The notes beneath the pieces are model-generated. The model did no database searches, was not told where the DNA came from, and worked only from the letters and a program-made list of their open reading frames with translations. Below, piece by piece: positions 27,310 to 37,489 of a stretch of DNA of 64,000 nucleotides. Origin of the DNA: Streptomyces sp. H27-C3 (GTDB lineage Bacteria; Actinomycetota; Actinomycetes; Streptomycetales; Streptomycetaceae); contig NZ_JASITA010000007.1 of assembly GCF_030063415.1 (NCBI RefSeq), forward strand, positions 62,001 to 126,000. Direction: 5' to 3'. The translations under genes and the position numbers were made by a program. Position 1 is the stretch's first letter. Each line of letters starts with the position of its first letter.

Positions 27310-28850
27310 CCGGTACGGGGACGAAAGCGGGGGACAGCGCGATGGAGGAGACGCCGGACGGCTGGCAGCGGCTCAGTGTGCGCACGGTACTCGTCACCGC
27401 GCTGGTCATGGGCGGTGTGGGGGTGGGCGCCGGAGTGCCCGCCACGCTCGGCCTGGCGAACGGCCGGCCCCTGTGGGTCGCCATCGGTTGGGTACTGGCC
27501 GGCGCGGTCCTGGTGATCGTGGGTGGCACTGCGGCCGACTATGTGCGGTGGCGCAGGACCCGCTACCGCATCGGCGCCGAGCGCGCCGAACTCCACACCG
27601 GGCTGCTGCTCGTCAAGCGCCGCTCACTGGCCCGGGAGCGCATCCGCAGCGTCGACCTGACGGCCAATGTGATGCTGCGACTGCTCGGCCTGGTGAAGGT
27701 CCGTATCGGTACGGGCGAGAGCACCGGCGGTGGTGAGTCCACGCTCGAACTCGACCCGGTCACCCGCGAGGAGGGTGAACGGCTCCGCCGGGAACTGCTG
27801 GCGCGGGCGGCTCCCGGCGAACCCGGAGCGCACCGCGAGGGCGAACTGGCCACGCTCGACCTCCGCTGGATCCGGTACGCGCCGGTCTCCTTCGTCGCCC
27901 CGGCGCTGGGCGGCGCGGCGGTCGGCGGTCTGATGCAGGTCAGCGAATGGTTCGGCGCCCAGGGCAAGCTGATCAACTGGGTGGGCGACCGCTTCCAGGA
28001 CACCTCGGTCGTCTGGATCGTCGTGTCGCTCGTCGTCGGGGCCTGCGTGACGGGCGCCGTCGGCGCGCTCGGCCTGTGGGTCGAGATGTGGTGGAACTAC
28101 CGCCTGGAGCGGGAGCCCGGCGGCACACTGCGGGTGCGCCGCGGGCTGTTCACCACCCGCTCGATCTCCATCGAGGAGCGCAGACTGCGTGGGGTGGAGC
28201 TGGTCGAACCGCTCGGCGTACGGACCCTTGGCGCGGCCCGGGTGGACGCGGTCGCCACCGGCCTCGCCGAGGACGAGAGCAGCCGCAACGCCGACCACAA
28301 GACGCTGCTGCCCGCCGCACCCCGAGCCGTCGCGGAGTCGGTGGCGGCGGACGTCCTGCGCGTGGCATCGTCCCCGACGAGCACGGCCCGCCTCGCGCCG
28401 CACCCGCGCGCGGCCCGCGCCCGGCGGCTGCGCTGGGCCTTCGCCGCGGCCCTGCCGCCGGTGCTCGTCCTCGCCGTGCTCGGCGTCCTGCTGACCGACG
28501 TCCTGCTGTACGTGGCCGGGGCGTGCGTGGTGGTGCTGCTGCCGCTCGCGTACTACCTGGCCGCCGACGCGTACCGCAGCCTCGGGCACGCGATCAGCGG
28601 CGACTACCTGGTGGCGCGGTCGGGGACGGTACGTCGTACGACGGTGGCGCTCCAGCGGGGCGGGGTCATCGGCTGGACGGTCAAGCAGTCCGTCTTCCAG
28701 CGCCGGGCCGGACTGATCACGCTCACGGCGACGACGGCAGCGGGGGCGGGGGCGTACTCGGTCCACGACGCGGGGCAGCCCGAAGGGCTGAGGTTCGCGG
28801 CGGATGCGGTGCCGGGGGTGCTGGGGCCGTTTCTGGAGCGGGGGGAGTAG
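27306..28850 (+). CDS. PH-domain (bPH2, YdbT-like) membrane protein, multiple PH domains
   Basis: The 514-residue protein repeats the bPH2 unit about three times, each preceded by a pair of hydrophobic helices. The first PH unit is YRIGAERAELHTGLLLVKRRSLARERIRSVDLT, the second RLEREPGGTLRVRRGLFTTRSISIEERRLRGVELVEPL, and the third SGDYLVARSGTVRRTTVALQRGGVIGWTVKQS. This matches the YdbT partner of YdbS. GTG 27306 overlaps the stop of the smaller partner. The two probably act together in the membrane. A repeat element and a terminator follow. Confidence 0.85.
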   Translation: MTGTGTKAGDSAMEETPDGWQRLSVRTVLVTALVMGGVGVGAGVPATLGLANGRPLWVAIGWVLAGAVLVIVGGTAADYVRWRRTRYRIGAERAELHTGLLLVKRRSLARERIRSVDLTANVMLRLLGLVKVRIGTGESTGGGESTLELDPVTREEGERLRRELLARAAPGEPGAHREGELATLDLRWIRYAPVSFVAPALGGAAVGGLMQVSEWFGAQGKLINWVGDRFQDTSVVWIVVSLVVGACVTGAVGALGLWVEMWWNYRLEREPGGTLRVRRGLFTTRSISIEERRLRGVELVEPLGVRTLGAARVDAVATGLAEDESSRNADHKTLLPAAPRAVAESVAADVLRVASSPTSTARLAPHPRAARARRLRWAFAAALPPVLVLAVLGVLLTDVLLYVAGACVVVLLPLAYYLAADAYRSLGHAISGDYLVARSGTVRRTTVALQRGGVIGWTVKQSVFQRRAGLITLTATTAAGAGAYSVHDAGQPEGLRFAADAVPGVLGPFLERGE

Positions 28851-28879
28851 GGGGCGCGGGGTCGCGGGTGCGGGTGGGC

Positions 28880-29050
28880 GCCTGCGGCGGGCTTGTCCCC
28901 TACCCGCCCCTTCCCGAACTGGGGCTCCGCCCCAGACCCCGGTCCTCAATCGCCGGACGGGCTGAAGTGGGCCAGGGGCTTCAGCCCGTCCGGGGTCCGG
29001 GGCCTGCCCCGGTTTCGGGAAGGGACGGGTAGGGGAACAGCGCCGCAGGC
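28880..29050. repeat. Intergenic repeat element copy 2, a long imperfect palindrome
   Basis: The left arm GCCTGCGGCG plus CCCCTACCCGCCCCTTCCCG is mirrored at the right as TTCGGGAAGGGACGGGTAGG then CGCCGCAGGC, giving terminal inverted repeats of about 40 bp with few mismatches. The core has a GGGGCTCCGCCCC hairpin, CAGACCCCGGTCCTCAAT and a GGACGGGCTGAAG/CTTCAGCCCGTCC hairpin. Blocks are shared in order with 6575-6765. The complete copy lies between convergent operons. No coding content is seen. Confidence 0.8.
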
Positions 29051-29060
29051 AACCCCCATG

Positions 29061-29100
29061 CCGAAGGCCCGGCCCACCACATGGTGGGCCGGGCCTTCGG
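29061..29100. terminator. Bidirectional terminator, 19-bp perfect stem
   Basis: CCGAAGGCCCGGCCCACCA (29061-29079) pairs with its exact complement at 29082-29100. It lies between the PH-domain operon (plus) and the end of pgl (minus), 15 nt from the pgl stop. Confidence 0.9.
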
Positions 29101-29115
29101 CGTAACTCGGGTCCG

Positions 29116-29901
29116 TCAGGACGTAGCCGGTGGGTACAACGAGCGCGGCAGCTGCGAAGCCGCCGCGTCGTCCAGCAGCCACAGGGTCCGGCTGCGCCCG
29201 TACGCGCCTGCCGCCGGCGCCTGAATCTCCCCGGCGCCCGACAGGGCGATCGCCGCGGCCTTCGCCTTGTCCTCGCCCGCGGCGAGAAGCCACACCTCAC
29301 GCGCCGCACGGATCGCGGGCAGCGTGAGCGAGATCCGGGTCGGCGGCGGCTTGGGGGCGCCGTGGACGCCGACCACCGTGCGCTCCGTCTCCCGGACGGC
29401 GGGCAGCTCAGGGAACAGCGAAGCCACATGCGTGTCCGGGCCGACGCCCAGCATCAGGACGTCGAAGGACGGCACGGGGCCGTGGTCCTCCGGCCCAGCG
29501 GCGGCGGCCAGTTCGGCGGCGTACGCGGCAGCCGCGGCGTCCGCGTCATCGGCGTACGGACCGTCCGAAGCCGGCATCGCGTGCACCCGGGCAGGATCGA
29601 GCGGCACCGAGTCCAGCAGGGCCTCGCGGGCCTGCGTGACGTTGCGCTCCGGGTCACCGTCCGGCAGGAACCGCTCGTCGCCCCACCACAGGTCCAGGCG
29701 GCGCCAGTCGATCGCGTCCCGGGCCGGTGAGGAGGCCAGCGCGGCCAGCAGCCCGTTGCCGTTGCGTCCGCCCGTCAGCACCACCGACGCCGAACCGCGC
29801 GCGGCCTGGGCATCCACGATCTTCGTGATCAGCCGGGCCGCCGCGGCCTGCGCCATCAGCTCCTTGTCGTGATGCACGACAAGCTGAGGTGCACCACTCA
29901 C
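29116..29901 (-). CDS. pgl: 6-Phosphogluconolactonase
   Basis: The 261-residue protein has the DevB-type family features: VVLTGGRNGNGLL, the DLWWGDERFLP motif and FDVLMLGVGPDTHVASLFP. It hydrolyses 6-phosphogluconolactone to 6-phosphogluconate. GTG 29901 overlaps the opcA stop (GTGA). It is the last gene of the tkt-tal-zwf-opcA-pgl operon. In this protein GGRNGNG replaces the usual GGSTP-type loop seen elsewhere, a point to keep in mind but not a reason to doubt the call. Confidence 0.95.
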   Translation of the reverse strand: MSGAPQLVVHHDKELMAQAAAARLITKIVDAQAARGSASVVLTGGRNGNGLLAALASSPARDAIDWRRLDLWWGDERFLPDGDPERNVTQAREALLDSVPLDPARVHAMPASDGPYADDADAAAAAYAAELAAAAGPEDHGPVPSFDVLMLGVGPDTHVASLFPELPAVRETERTVVGVHGAPKPPPTRISLTLPAIRAAREVWLLAAGEDKAKAAAIALSGAGEIQAPAAGAYGRSRTLWLLDDAAASQLPRSLYPPATS

Positions 29902-30947
29902 TTCGACGCCGCTTTCTTGGCCGGAGCCTTCTTCGCTGCGGCAGCGGCGGGCTGCGCCTTCGCGTCGTCCGCCGTGGCACTCGCTTCCGCCTCCGCAACA
30001 GGCACCCGCGTCTGCTCCTCCGGCTCACCGAGCCGGTCGACGCCGAACTTCAGCGCGGTCGCGTACGTGTCGTCCGGGTCGAGCCTGCGCAGCTCCTCGG
30101 CGATCAGCTCGGCGGTCTCCCGCCGCTTGAGCGCCACCGCGCGGTTTGGCTGGCCATCGATGGACAGCGTCGCGAGCGAGCCGTCCGACCGGCCGAGCGA
30201 GATCGGTCCGAAGTCCGTCTCCATCCGCACGCCCGTCAGACCGGGCCCCGCGGACAGGGCGCGCTTGACCGGTACGGCCAGCCGCCCGGCCAGCCACATG
30301 GCGAGCAGCTCGACGCTCGGGTTGAACTCCTCGCCCTCCACCTCCACCGAGGTGACCTCGCACTGCACCTGGTCCAGCGCGGCCGCGAGCATCGAGCGCC
30401 ACGGCGTGATGCGCGTCCAGGACAGGTCGGTGTCGCCCGGCGTGTAGGTGTCGGCGCGCGCCGACAGCTCCTGGATGGGGTGCTCGGCGGCATACGTGTC
30501 GGTGACGCGGCGCTGGGCCAGCGCACCGAGCGGGTCCTTCGCCGGGTCGAGCGGCGCGTTCACCGCCCACCACACGACGACCGGCGCGTCGGGCAGCAGC
30601 AGCGGCAGCACGACCGACTGGGCGTGGTTGATGACCTCGCCGTACAGCCGCAGGACGACCGTCTCACCGGTGCCCGCGTCCGCGCCCACCCGCACCTCGG
30701 CATCGAGGCGCGCCTTGGCGCGGTCGCGGGGCGAGCGCGAGACCCGCTTGATGACGACGAGGGTGCGCGAAGGGTGCTCGTGGGAGGCCTCGTTGGCCGC
30801 CTTGAGCGCGTCGTACGCGTTCTCCTCGTCGGTGACGATGACCAAGGTCAGCACCATGCCGACGGCGGGCGTGCCGATGGCACGGCGACCCTGGACCAGT
30901 GTCTTGTTGATCTTGCTGGCCGTGGTGTCCGTCAGATCGAATTTCAT
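29898..30947 (-). CDS. opcA: OpcA, glucose-6-phosphate dehydrogenase assembly/activator protein
   Basis: The 349-residue protein aligns by eye with actinobacterial OpcA: the N-terminal MKFDLTDTTASKINKTLVQGRRAIG, a central SVVLPLLLPDAPVVVWWAVNAP, and TRITPWRSMLAAALDQ. OpcA is needed for full activity of Zwf in cyanobacteria and accompanies zwf in actinobacteria. The last 30 residues are Ala/Lys-rich (KKAPAKKAASK). ATG 30947 overlaps the zwf stop (ATGA) and its own stop overlaps pgl (GTGA), so Zwf, OpcA and Pgl are coupled. Confidence 0.95.
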   Translation of the reverse strand: MKFDLTDTTASKINKTLVQGRRAIGTPAVGMVLTLVIVTDEENAYDALKAANEASHEHPSRTLVVIKRVSRSPRDRAKARLDAEVRVGADAGTGETVVLRLYGEVINHAQSVVLPLLLPDAPVVVWWAVNAPLDPAKDPLGALAQRRVTDTYAAEHPIQELSARADTYTPGDTDLSWTRITPWRSMLAAALDQVQCEVTSVEVEGEEFNPSVELLAMWLAGRLAVPVKRALSAGPGLTGVRMETDFGPISLGRSDGSLATLSIDGQPNRAVALKRRETAELIAEELRRLDPDDTYATALKFGVDRLGEPEEQTRVPVAEAEASATADDAKAQPAAAAAKKAPAKKAASK

Positions 30948-32476
30948 GGCCGACGCCAGCTCCGTCCGTCTCGTGCGAGCATTTCGTCCGCCTCGTCCGG
31001 GCCCCAGGTGCCGGCCACGTACTGCGCGGGCTTGCCGTGCTTGTCCCAGTACTCCTCGATCGGGTCGAGGATGCGCCAGGACTGCTCGACCTCTTCCAGA
31101 CGCGGGAAGAGGTTGGAGTCGCCGAGCAGGACGTCGAGGATCAGGCGCTCGTACGCCTCGGGGCTGGACTCCGTGAAGGACTCGCCGTACGCGAAGTCCA
31201 TCGAGACGTCCCGCACCTCCATGGAGGTGCCCGGCACCTTCGAGCCGAACCTGACCGTCACGCCCTCGTCCGGCTGCACGCGGATGACCAGGGCGTTCTG
31301 CCCCAACTCCTCCGTCGCCGTGCGGTCGAAGGGGGAGTGCGGGGCGCGCTGGAAAACCACCGCGATCTCGGTGACACGGCGGCCGAGGCGCTTGCCCGTA
31401 CGGAGATAGAACGGCACACCCGCCCAGCGGCGGTTGTCGATCTCCAGCTTGACCGCGGCGTAGGTGTCGGTCGTCGACTTGGGGTCGATGCCCTCTTCCT
31501 GGAGATAGCCGACGGCCTTCTCGCCGCCCTGCCAGCCCGCCGCGTACTGGCCGCGCACGGTCTCCTGGCCCAGGTCCCTGGGGAGCCTGACGGCGCCCAG
31601 GACCTTGGTCTTCTCGGCGACCAGCGCGTCCGCCTCGAAGGAGGCGGGCTCCTCCATGGCGGTCAGCGCGAGCAGCTGCAGGAGGTGATTCTGGATGACG
31701 TCGCGAGCGGCGCCGATGCCGTCGTAGTAGCCGGCGCGGCCGCCGATGCCGATGTCCTCGGCCATCGTGATCTGGATGTGGTCGACGTACGACCGGTTCC
31801 AGAGGGGCTCGAACATCTGGTTGGCGAATCGCAGGGCCAGGATGTTCTGGACCGTCTCCTTGCCCAGGTAGTGGTCGATCCGGAAGACCTCGTGGGGCGG
31901 GAAGACCTCGTGCACGATCCGGTTGAGCTCCTGTGCGGAGGCCAGGTCGTGCCCGAAGGGCTTCTCGATGACGGCGCGCCGCCACGAACCTTCCTGCTGG
32001 TCGGCGAGCCCGTGCTTCTTGAGCTGCTTGACGACCTTGGGGAAGAACTTGGGCGGGACGGACAGGTAGAAGGCGAAGTTGCCGCCGGTCCCCTGCGCCT
32101 GGTCGAGCTCGGCGATCGTCGACTTGAGCGTCGCGAACGCCTTGTCGTCGTCGAAGTCGCCCTGGACGAACCGCATGCCCTGGATCAGCTGCTGCCAGAC
32201 TTCCTCGCGGAAAGGCGTGCGTGCGTGTTCCTTGACGGCGTCGTGGACGACTTGGGCGAAGTCTTCGGTCTCCCAGTCGCGGCGTGCGAAGCCGATGAGC
32301 GAGAAGCCTGGCGGCAGCAGGCCGCGATTGGCCAGGTCGTAGACGGCGGGCATCAGCTTTTTGCGTGACAAATCGCCCGTGACGCCAAAAATGACCAGGC
32401 CGGACGGCCCCGCGATGCGCGGGAGCCGCCGGTCCTGAGCGTCACGGAGCGGGTTAGCTCCGCGTACAGCAGACAA
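30944..32476 (-). CDS. zwf: Glucose-6-phosphate 1-dehydrogenase
   Basis: The 510-residue protein has the nucleotide-binding VIFGVTGDLSRKKLMPAVYDL, the active-site signature RIDHYLGKETVQN, and the EKPFGHD loop. It catalyses the first oxidative step of the pentose phosphate pathway, making NADPH. The start appears to be TTG 32476, with GGAGG about 10 nt upstream inside the end of tal; no ATG or GTG in frame precedes the conserved LPRIAGPSGLVIFG. It lies between tal (5 nt upstream) and opcA (overlapping). Confidence 0.96.
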   Translation of the reverse strand: MSAVRGANPLRDAQDRRLPRIAGPSGLVIFGVTGDLSRKKLMPAVYDLANRGLLPPGFSLIGFARRDWETEDFAQVVHDAVKEHARTPFREEVWQQLIQGMRFVQGDFDDDKAFATLKSTIAELDQAQGTGGNFAFYLSVPPKFFPKVVKQLKKHGLADQQEGSWRRAVIEKPFGHDLASAQELNRIVHEVFPPHEVFRIDHYLGKETVQNILALRFANQMFEPLWNRSYVDHIQITMAEDIGIGGRAGYYDGIGAARDVIQNHLLQLLALTAMEEPASFEADALVAEKTKVLGAVRLPRDLGQETVRGQYAAGWQGGEKAVGYLQEEGIDPKSTTDTYAAVKLEIDNRRWAGVPFYLRTGKRLGRRVTEIAVVFQRAPHSPFDRTATEELGQNALVIRVQPDEGVTVRFGSKVPGTSMEVRDVSMDFAYGESFTESSPEAYERLILDVLLGDSNLFPRLEEVEQSWRILDPIEEYWDKHGKPAQYVAGTWGPDEADEMLARDGRSWRRP

Positions 32477-32481
32477 GAGGG

Positions 32482-33600
32482 TCAGGCCTCCGAAGGGGAG
32501 AGGCGCTTGAGCTCCGCCTCGGTGGACTTGAGCAGGTCGTTCCAGGACGCCGCGAACTTCTCGACGCCTTCGTCCTCGAGGAGCCGCACGACATCGTCGT
32601 AGGCGATGCCGAGCTTCTCGATGGCGTCCAGATCGGTGCGCGACTGCCCGTAGGTACCGGCGATCGTGTTGCCCGTGATCTGGCCGTGGTCGGCAGTCGC
32701 GTCGAGCGTCGCCTCGGGCATGGTGTTCACCGTGCCGGGGGCGACCAGGTCATCGACGTACAGGGTGTCCTTGTACGACGGGTCCTTGACGCCGGTCGAG
32801 GCCCACAGCGGACGCTGCTTGTTGGCGTGGGCCTTGTCGAGCGCGGACCAGCGGTCGGACGAGAAGATCGCCTCGTACGCCTCGTACGCGAGACGGGCGT
32901 TGGCCAGCGCGGCCTTGCCCTTGAGGTCCTTGGCCTCGGCGGTGCCCAGGGCGTCCAGACGCTTGTCGATCTCGGTGTCCACCCGAGACACGAAGAACGA
33001 CGCCACCGAGTGGATCTTCGCCAGGTCCAGGCCCGCGGCCTTCGCCTTCTCCAGACCCGCCAGGTAGGCGTCCATGACCTCGCGGTAGCGCTCCAGCGAG
33101 AAGATCAGCGTCACGTTGACGCTGATGCCGAGACCGATGGTCTCGGTGATCGCCGGGAGACCCGCCCTGGTGGCCGGGATCTTGATCAGGGTATTCGGCC
33201 GGTCCACCAGCCAGGCCAGCTGCCTGGCCTCGGCGGTCGTCGCCCTGGTGTTGTTCGCCAGGCGCGGGTCGACCTCGATGGAGACCCGGCCGTCCTGGCC
33301 GCCGGTCGCGTCGAAGACCGGCCGCAGGATGTCGGCGGCGTCGCGGACGTCGACCGTCGTGATCATGCGAATGGCTTCTTCGACGGTGACCTTGCGGGCG
33401 GCGAGGTCGGCGAGCTGCTGCTCGTAACCGTCGCCGGACGAGATCGCCTTCTGGAAGATCGACGGGTTGGTCGTGACGCCCACGACGTGCTGCTGGTCGA
33501 TCAGCTCGGCGAGATTGCCGGACGTGATCCGCTTGCGCGAAAGGTCGTCAAGCCAGATCGCGACGCCTTCGTCGGAGAGGCGCTTGAGTGCGTCTGTCAT
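32482..33600 (-). CDS. tal: Transaldolase
   Basis: The 372-residue protein starts [25 protein letters not shown] and has the [11 protein letters not shown] motif. The Schiff-base Lys lies in [16 protein letters not shown], and the protein ends with [19 protein letters not shown]. Length and motifs match the longer actinobacterial transaldolases. ATG 33600 is chosen over the longer frame from 33771 because AGGAG lies 13 nt upstream and the family starts there. It follows tkt after 34 nt. Transaldolase and transketolase form the non-oxidative branch. Confidence 0.96.
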   Translation of the reverse strand: MTDALKRLSDEGVAIWLDDLSRKRITSGNLAELIDQQHVVGVTTNPSIFQKAISSGDGYEQQLADLAARKVTVEEAIRMITTVDVRDAADILRPVFDATGGQDGRVSIEVDPRLANNTRATTAEARQLAWLVDRPNTLIKIPATRAGLPAITETIGLGISVNVTLIFSLERYREVMDAYLAGLEKAKAAGLDLAKIHSVASFFVSRVDTEIDKRLDALGTAEAKDLKGKAALANARLAYEAYEAIFSSDRWSALDKAHANKQRPLWASTGVKDPSYKDTLYVDDLVAPGTVNTMPEATLDATADHGQITGNTIAGTYGQSRTDLDAIEKLGIAYDDVVRLLEDEGVEKFAASWNDLLKSTEAELKRLSPSEA

Positions 33601-33634
33601 GAGGTTTCCATCTCCTACTTGTCGTATACCGGCG

Positions 33635-35722
33635 TCAGCGCGCTGCGGCTTCGAGAGATTCCCGGGCGGCGGCGGCAACTGCGTCCGCGGTGAAGCCGAA
33701 CTCGCGGAAGAGGACCTTGCCGTCGGCCGAAGCACCGAAGTGCTCCAGCGAGACAATGCGGCCCGCGTCACCGACGAAGCGGTGCCAGGTCAGACCGATC
33801 CCGGCCTCGACTGCCACCCGAGCCTTGACGGACGGCGGCAGTACCGAGTCCCGGTACGCCTGGTCCTGCTCCTCGAACCACTCGACCGAGGGCATCGAGA
33901 CCACCCTGGTCGCGACACCCGCGGCCTGGAGCTGCTCGCGCGCCTCGACGGCGAGCCGCACCTCGGAGCCGGTGCCGATCAGGACGACCTGCGGCGTGCC
34001 GCCCTCGGCCTCGAACAGGACGTAACCGCCGCGCGCGGCGTCCTCGTTGGCGTCGTACGTCGGCACACCCTGACGGGTCAGCGCGAGCCCGTGCGGGGCG
34101 CCCTTGCCGAACTCCTTGGTGTAGCGCTTGAGGATCTCGCGCCAGGCGATCGCCGTCTCGTTGGCGTCGGCCGGGCGCACCACGTTCAGGCCCGGGATGG
34201 CGCGCAGCGTGGCCAGGTGCTCGACCGGCTGGTGCGTCGGACCGTCCTCGCCGAGGCCGACCGAGTCGTGTGTCCACACGTAGGTGACCGGCAGGTGCAT
34301 CAGCGCCGAGAGCCGGACGGCGTTGCGCATGTAGTCGGAGAACACCAGGAAGGTGCCGCCGTAGATGCGGGTGTTGCCGTGCAGCGCGATGCCGTTCATG
34401 GCCGCGGCCATGGCGTGCTCGCGGATCCCGAAGTGGATGGTGCGCCCGTACGGGTCCGCGCCCGGCAGCGGGTTGCCCACCGGGAGGAACGACGAGTTCT
34501 TGTCGATCGTCGTGTTGTTCGAGCCGGCGAGGTCGGCGGAGCCGCCCCACAGCTCGGGCACGACCTCGCCCAGCGCCTGGAGCACCTTGCCGGAGGCGGC
34601 GCGGGTGGCGACACCCTTGCCGGTTTCGAAGACCGGGAGCTTCTCCTCCCAGCCGACGGGCAGCTCGCCCGCGGCGATGCGGTCGAACTCGGCGGCGCGC
34701 TCGGGGCTGGCGGTCCGCCAGGCGGCGAACGACTTCTCCCACCCGGCCTTGGCGTCACGGCCGCGGTCGAGGACCGCGCGGGTGTGCGCGATGACCTCGT
34801 CGGAGACCTCGAAGGACTTCTCGGGGTCGAAGCCCAGCACCTTCTTGGTCGCAGCGACCTCTTCGTCGCCGAGCGCCGAGCCGTGCGCGGCCTCGGTGTT
34901 CTGCGCGTGCGGGGCCGGCCAGGCGATGATCGAGCGGGCCGCGATGAACGACGGGCGGGTGGTCTCGGCCTTGGCCGCGAGCAGCGCCCTGTGCAGGCCG
35001 ACCGGGTCGAGGTCGCCGTCGGGCAGCTGTGCTACGCGCTGGACGTGCCAACCGTACGCCTCGTACCGCGCCAGGGTGTCCTCGGAGACCGCGGCCTCCG
35101 TGTCGCCCTCGATCGAGATGTGGTTGTCGTCCCACAGCAGGACGAGATTGCCCAGCTTCTGGTGCCCGGCCAGCGAGGACGCCTCCGCGGAGATGCCCTC
35201 CTGGAGGCAGCCGTCACCGGCGATCGCCCAGATGGTGTGGTCGAACGGGGAGGTGCCCGCTGCGGCGTCCGGGTCGAACATGCCGCGCTCGTAGCGGGAG
35301 GCCATGGCCATGCCCACCGCGTTGGCGACCCCCTGGCCCAGTGGGCCGGTGGTGGTCTCCACACCGGTCGTGTGCCCGTACTCAGGGTGCCCCGGGGTCT
35401 TCGAGCCCCAGGTGCGGAACGCCTTGAGGTCGTCCAGCTCCAGGCCGTACCCGGCCAGGTAGAGCTGGATGTACAGCGTCAGGCTGGAGTGACCCGCGGA
35501 CAGGACGAACCGGTCGCGTCCGGTCCATTCGGCGTCGGAAGGGTCGTGCCGCATCAGCTTCTGGAACAGCACATATGCGGCGGGGGCCAGGCTCATGGCC
35601 GTACCAGGGTGGCCGTTGCCGACCTTCTGTACGGAATCCATGGCCAGGACGCGGACGGTATCGACAGCCCGCTGGTCCAATTCGGTCCACTCGAGGTCTG
35701 TAGCGGTCGGCTTGGTGCTCAC
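33635..35722 (-). CDS. tkt: Transketolase
   Basis: The 695-residue protein has the thiamine diphosphate motif [32 protein letters not shown] and the transketolase signature [19 protein letters not shown] with conserved His. It also has the pyrimidine-domain segment [21 protein letters not shown]. It moves two-carbon units between sugar phosphates. GTG 35722 is the start, with GGAGAGGAG upstream. It is first in the minus-strand pentose phosphate operon and is divergent from ctaB. Confidence 0.97.
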   Translation of the reverse strand: MSTKPTATDLEWTELDQRAVDTVRVLAMDSVQKVGNGHPGTAMSLAPAAYVLFQKLMRHDPSDAEWTGRDRFVLSAGHSSLTLYIQLYLAGYGLELDDLKAFRTWGSKTPGHPEYGHTTGVETTTGPLGQGVANAVGMAMASRYERGMFDPDAAAGTSPFDHTIWAIAGDGCLQEGISAEASSLAGHQKLGNLVLLWDDNHISIEGDTEAAVSEDTLARYEAYGWHVQRVAQLPDGDLDPVGLHRALLAAKAETTRPSFIAARSIIAWPAPHAQNTEAAHGSALGDEEVAATKKVLGFDPEKSFEVSDEVIAHTRAVLDRGRDAKAGWEKSFAAWRTASPERAAEFDRIAAGELPVGWEEKLPVFETGKGVATRAASGKVLQALGEVVPELWGGSADLAGSNNTTIDKNSSFLPVGNPLPGADPYGRTIHFGIREHAMAAAMNGIALHGNTRIYGGTFLVFSDYMRNAVRLSALMHLPVTYVWTHDSVGLGEDGPTHQPVEHLATLRAIPGLNVVRPADANETAIAWREILKRYTKEFGKGAPHGLALTRQGVPTYDANEDAARGGYVLFEAEGGTPQVVLIGTGSEVRLAVEAREQLQAAGVATRVVSMPSVEWFEEQDQAYRDSVLPPSVKARVAVEAGIGLTWHRFVGDAGRIVSLEHFGASADGKVLFREFGFTADAVAAAARESLEAAAR

Positions 35723-36058
35723 CCTGCGTCAGGGCTCCTCTCCACATGTCGAATCCCGGTGACTGGCAGCCGCACCGGGCGTTGTCGAGCCTACCCCCGT
35801 GGGAACACGCATCTTTTCGACTGCATGACTTCGAGAAAAACAGACACAGTCAGACTGCGGGGCGGTGCGCGAGCCCGCCTCCCGGCGGACGTATTTCCCT
35901 GCGCTGCCTCGGTACGTGGCTGTGCGACTCCCTGCTCAACACGACCCCACCCCCGCGAAGAGCGGCGTATGGGCAACGTCTACAGTGGCGTGGTACGCGC
36001 AAGCCTTTACCGGGCCTTCACGCCCGGAGCTTGCTGGATTTCTCTGTCAGGGGTGTGC
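35723..36058. other. 336-bp divergent intergenic region, tkt/ctaB
   Basis: No gene is supported here. The region must hold the promoters of the pentose phosphate operon (minus) and ctaB (plus). A TACAGT hexamer at 35981-35986 could be a ctaB -10 box. CCGGGC-N6-GCCCGG (36010-36027) is a small hairpin 22 nt before the ctaB ribosome site and may be a leader structure. Nothing else stands out. Confidence 0.5.
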
Positions 36059-37006
36059 GTGACGGCCGTCGAGTCCCGACCCGCAGGGGTCGTCTTGACT
36101 CCGAGCCCGGTAGGCCATCGGCCATTCGGAGCACGGGTCAAGGCGTTCGTGGCACTGACAAAGCCTCGGATCATCGAACTGCTGCTGATCACCACCGTCC
36201 CGGTGATGTTCCTGGCGGAGCAGGGTGTGCCCGACCTGTGGCTGGTCCTGGTGACCTGCCTCGGTGGTTATCTTTCCGCAGGCGGCGCAAATGCGCTGAA
36301 CATGTACATCGACCGTGACATCGACGCGCTGATGGACCGCACGTCGCAGCGGCCCCTGGTCACCGGAATCGTGAGCCCGCGCGAATGCCTGGTCTTCGGC
36401 ATCTCCCTCGCGGTGATCTCGACCCTCTGGTTCGGGCTGCTCGTCAACTGGCTGTCCGCGGCGCTCTCGCTGGCCGCGCTGGTGTTCTACGTCGTCGTCT
36501 ACACGATGATCCTCAAGCGGCGCACCTCGCAGAACATCGTCTGGGGCGGCATCGCGGGCTGCCTGCCGGTCCTCATCGGCTGGTCCGCGGTCACCAACTC
36601 GATGTCCTGGGCCGCGATCATCCTCTTCCTCGTCATCTTCTTCTGGACGCCGCCGCACTACTGGCCGCTGTCGATGAAGGTCAAGGAGGACTACGCGCGC
36701 GTCGGCGTGCCGATGCTTCCCGTCGTTGCCTCCAATCAGGTGGTGGCCCGCCAGATCGTCGCTTACAGCTGGGTGATGGTGTTCGTCTCACTGCTGCTGA
36801 CGCCGCTGGGCTACACGGGCTGGTTCTACACGGTGGTCGCGGTCGTGGCGGGCGCGTGGTGGCTCAAGGAGGCGCACGGGCTGCGGTCCCGCGCCAAGGC
36901 CGGGGTCACGGGCGCGAAGCTCAAGGAGATGCGGCTGTTCCACTGGTCCATCACCTACGTCTCGCTGCTCTTCGTCGCCGTGGCGGTCGACCCCTTCCTG
37001 CGCTAG
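36059..37006 (+). CDS. ctaB: Protoheme IX farnesyltransferase (heme O synthase)
   Basis: The 315-residue integral membrane prenyltransferase has the UbiA-family motif [15 protein letters not shown] (the N/D-rich magnesium site) and the second [10 protein letters not shown] and KRRTSQN regions, with about nine hydrophobic segments. It ends in VAVDPFLR. It converts heme B to heme O for cytochrome oxidase, and ctaA, which makes heme A, lies 1.1 kb downstream on the other strand. GTG 36059 has AGGGG 5 nt upstream; an in-frame GTG at 36053 is possible. The enormous reading frame that enters from the left (from 33467) is a shadow of the tkt operon. Confidence 0.96.
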   Translation: MTAVESRPAGVVLTPSPVGHRPFGARVKAFVALTKPRIIELLLITTVPVMFLAEQGVPDLWLVLVTCLGGYLSAGGANALNMYIDRDIDALMDRTSQRPLVTGIVSPRECLVFGISLAVISTLWFGLLVNWLSAALSLAALVFYVVVYTMILKRRTSQNIVWGGIAGCLPVLIGWSAVTNSMSWAAIILFLVIFFWTPPHYWPLSMKVKEDYARVGVPMLPVVASNQVVARQIVAYSWVMVFVSLLLTPLGYTGWFYTVVAVVAGAWWLKEAHGLRSRAKAGVTGAKLKEMRLFHWSITYVSLLFVAVAVDPFLR

Positions 37007-37092
37007 CAGGGGTGTCCGGCCGGTACCCGTTGGCGCGGCAGCCGCACCCCACCCCTCGCCCATCGGGCTACTCGTCGGTAGCATCCTGTCTC

Positions 37093-37425
37093 ATGGCAGA
37101 CACGAAGCAGGCGACGAAGCAGGCAGAGCGCAAGGCGTCGAAGCTCGCCAAGGAGATCGGCGCCTTCGCCAAGCAGCACGGCGGGGCCGAGGGCCAGCTC
37201 GCGTACATCGGTCAGGTGGGCACCCGCATCGTGCTCGTCGGCGAGGACGGCGACTGGGGCGACCTGGTGGCGCCCGACCACGCCATCGCGCGGAGCGCCG
37301 CCGAGAAGGCCGGGATCACCCTCCACGAGTCCTTCGACGGCGCGTTCGCGGCCAAGGTGCGCACCGGACCGTACGAGTGGAGCCGCATGGCGGGCATCCA
37401 GATCGGCGGCCCGTCCAACGGGTAG
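37093..37425 (+). CDS. Conserved small protein of unknown function
   Basis: The 110-residue protein has a Lys-rich helical N-terminus (MADTKQATKQAERKASKLAKEIGAFAKQHGG) followed by an alpha/beta part containing AYIGQVGTRIVLVGEDGDWGDLVAPDHAIARSAAEKAGITLHES and a Gly-rich end. No signal peptide or known catalytic motif is seen. It lies 86 nt after ctaB on the same strand and 64 nt before a pseudogene. A position downstream of ctaB recalls other Streptomyces. The function is not recognised. Confidence 0.75.
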   Translation: MADTKQATKQAERKASKLAKEIGAFAKQHGGAEGQLAYIGQVGTRIVLVGEDGDWGDLVAPDHAIARSAAEKAGITLHESFDGAFAAKVRTGPYEWSRMAGIQIGGPSNG

Positions 37426-37489
37426 CAACACCCAAGGCGGTTCACCCGTTAGAGCCTGTGGAAGGTACGTCCACCACGGGGAGCCCCGG

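Noticed and set aside
33467..36058. Very long frame on the plus strand running into ctaB
   Set aside because: The part before 36053 is opposite tkt and tal and carries no recognisable protein; only the CtaB portion is real.
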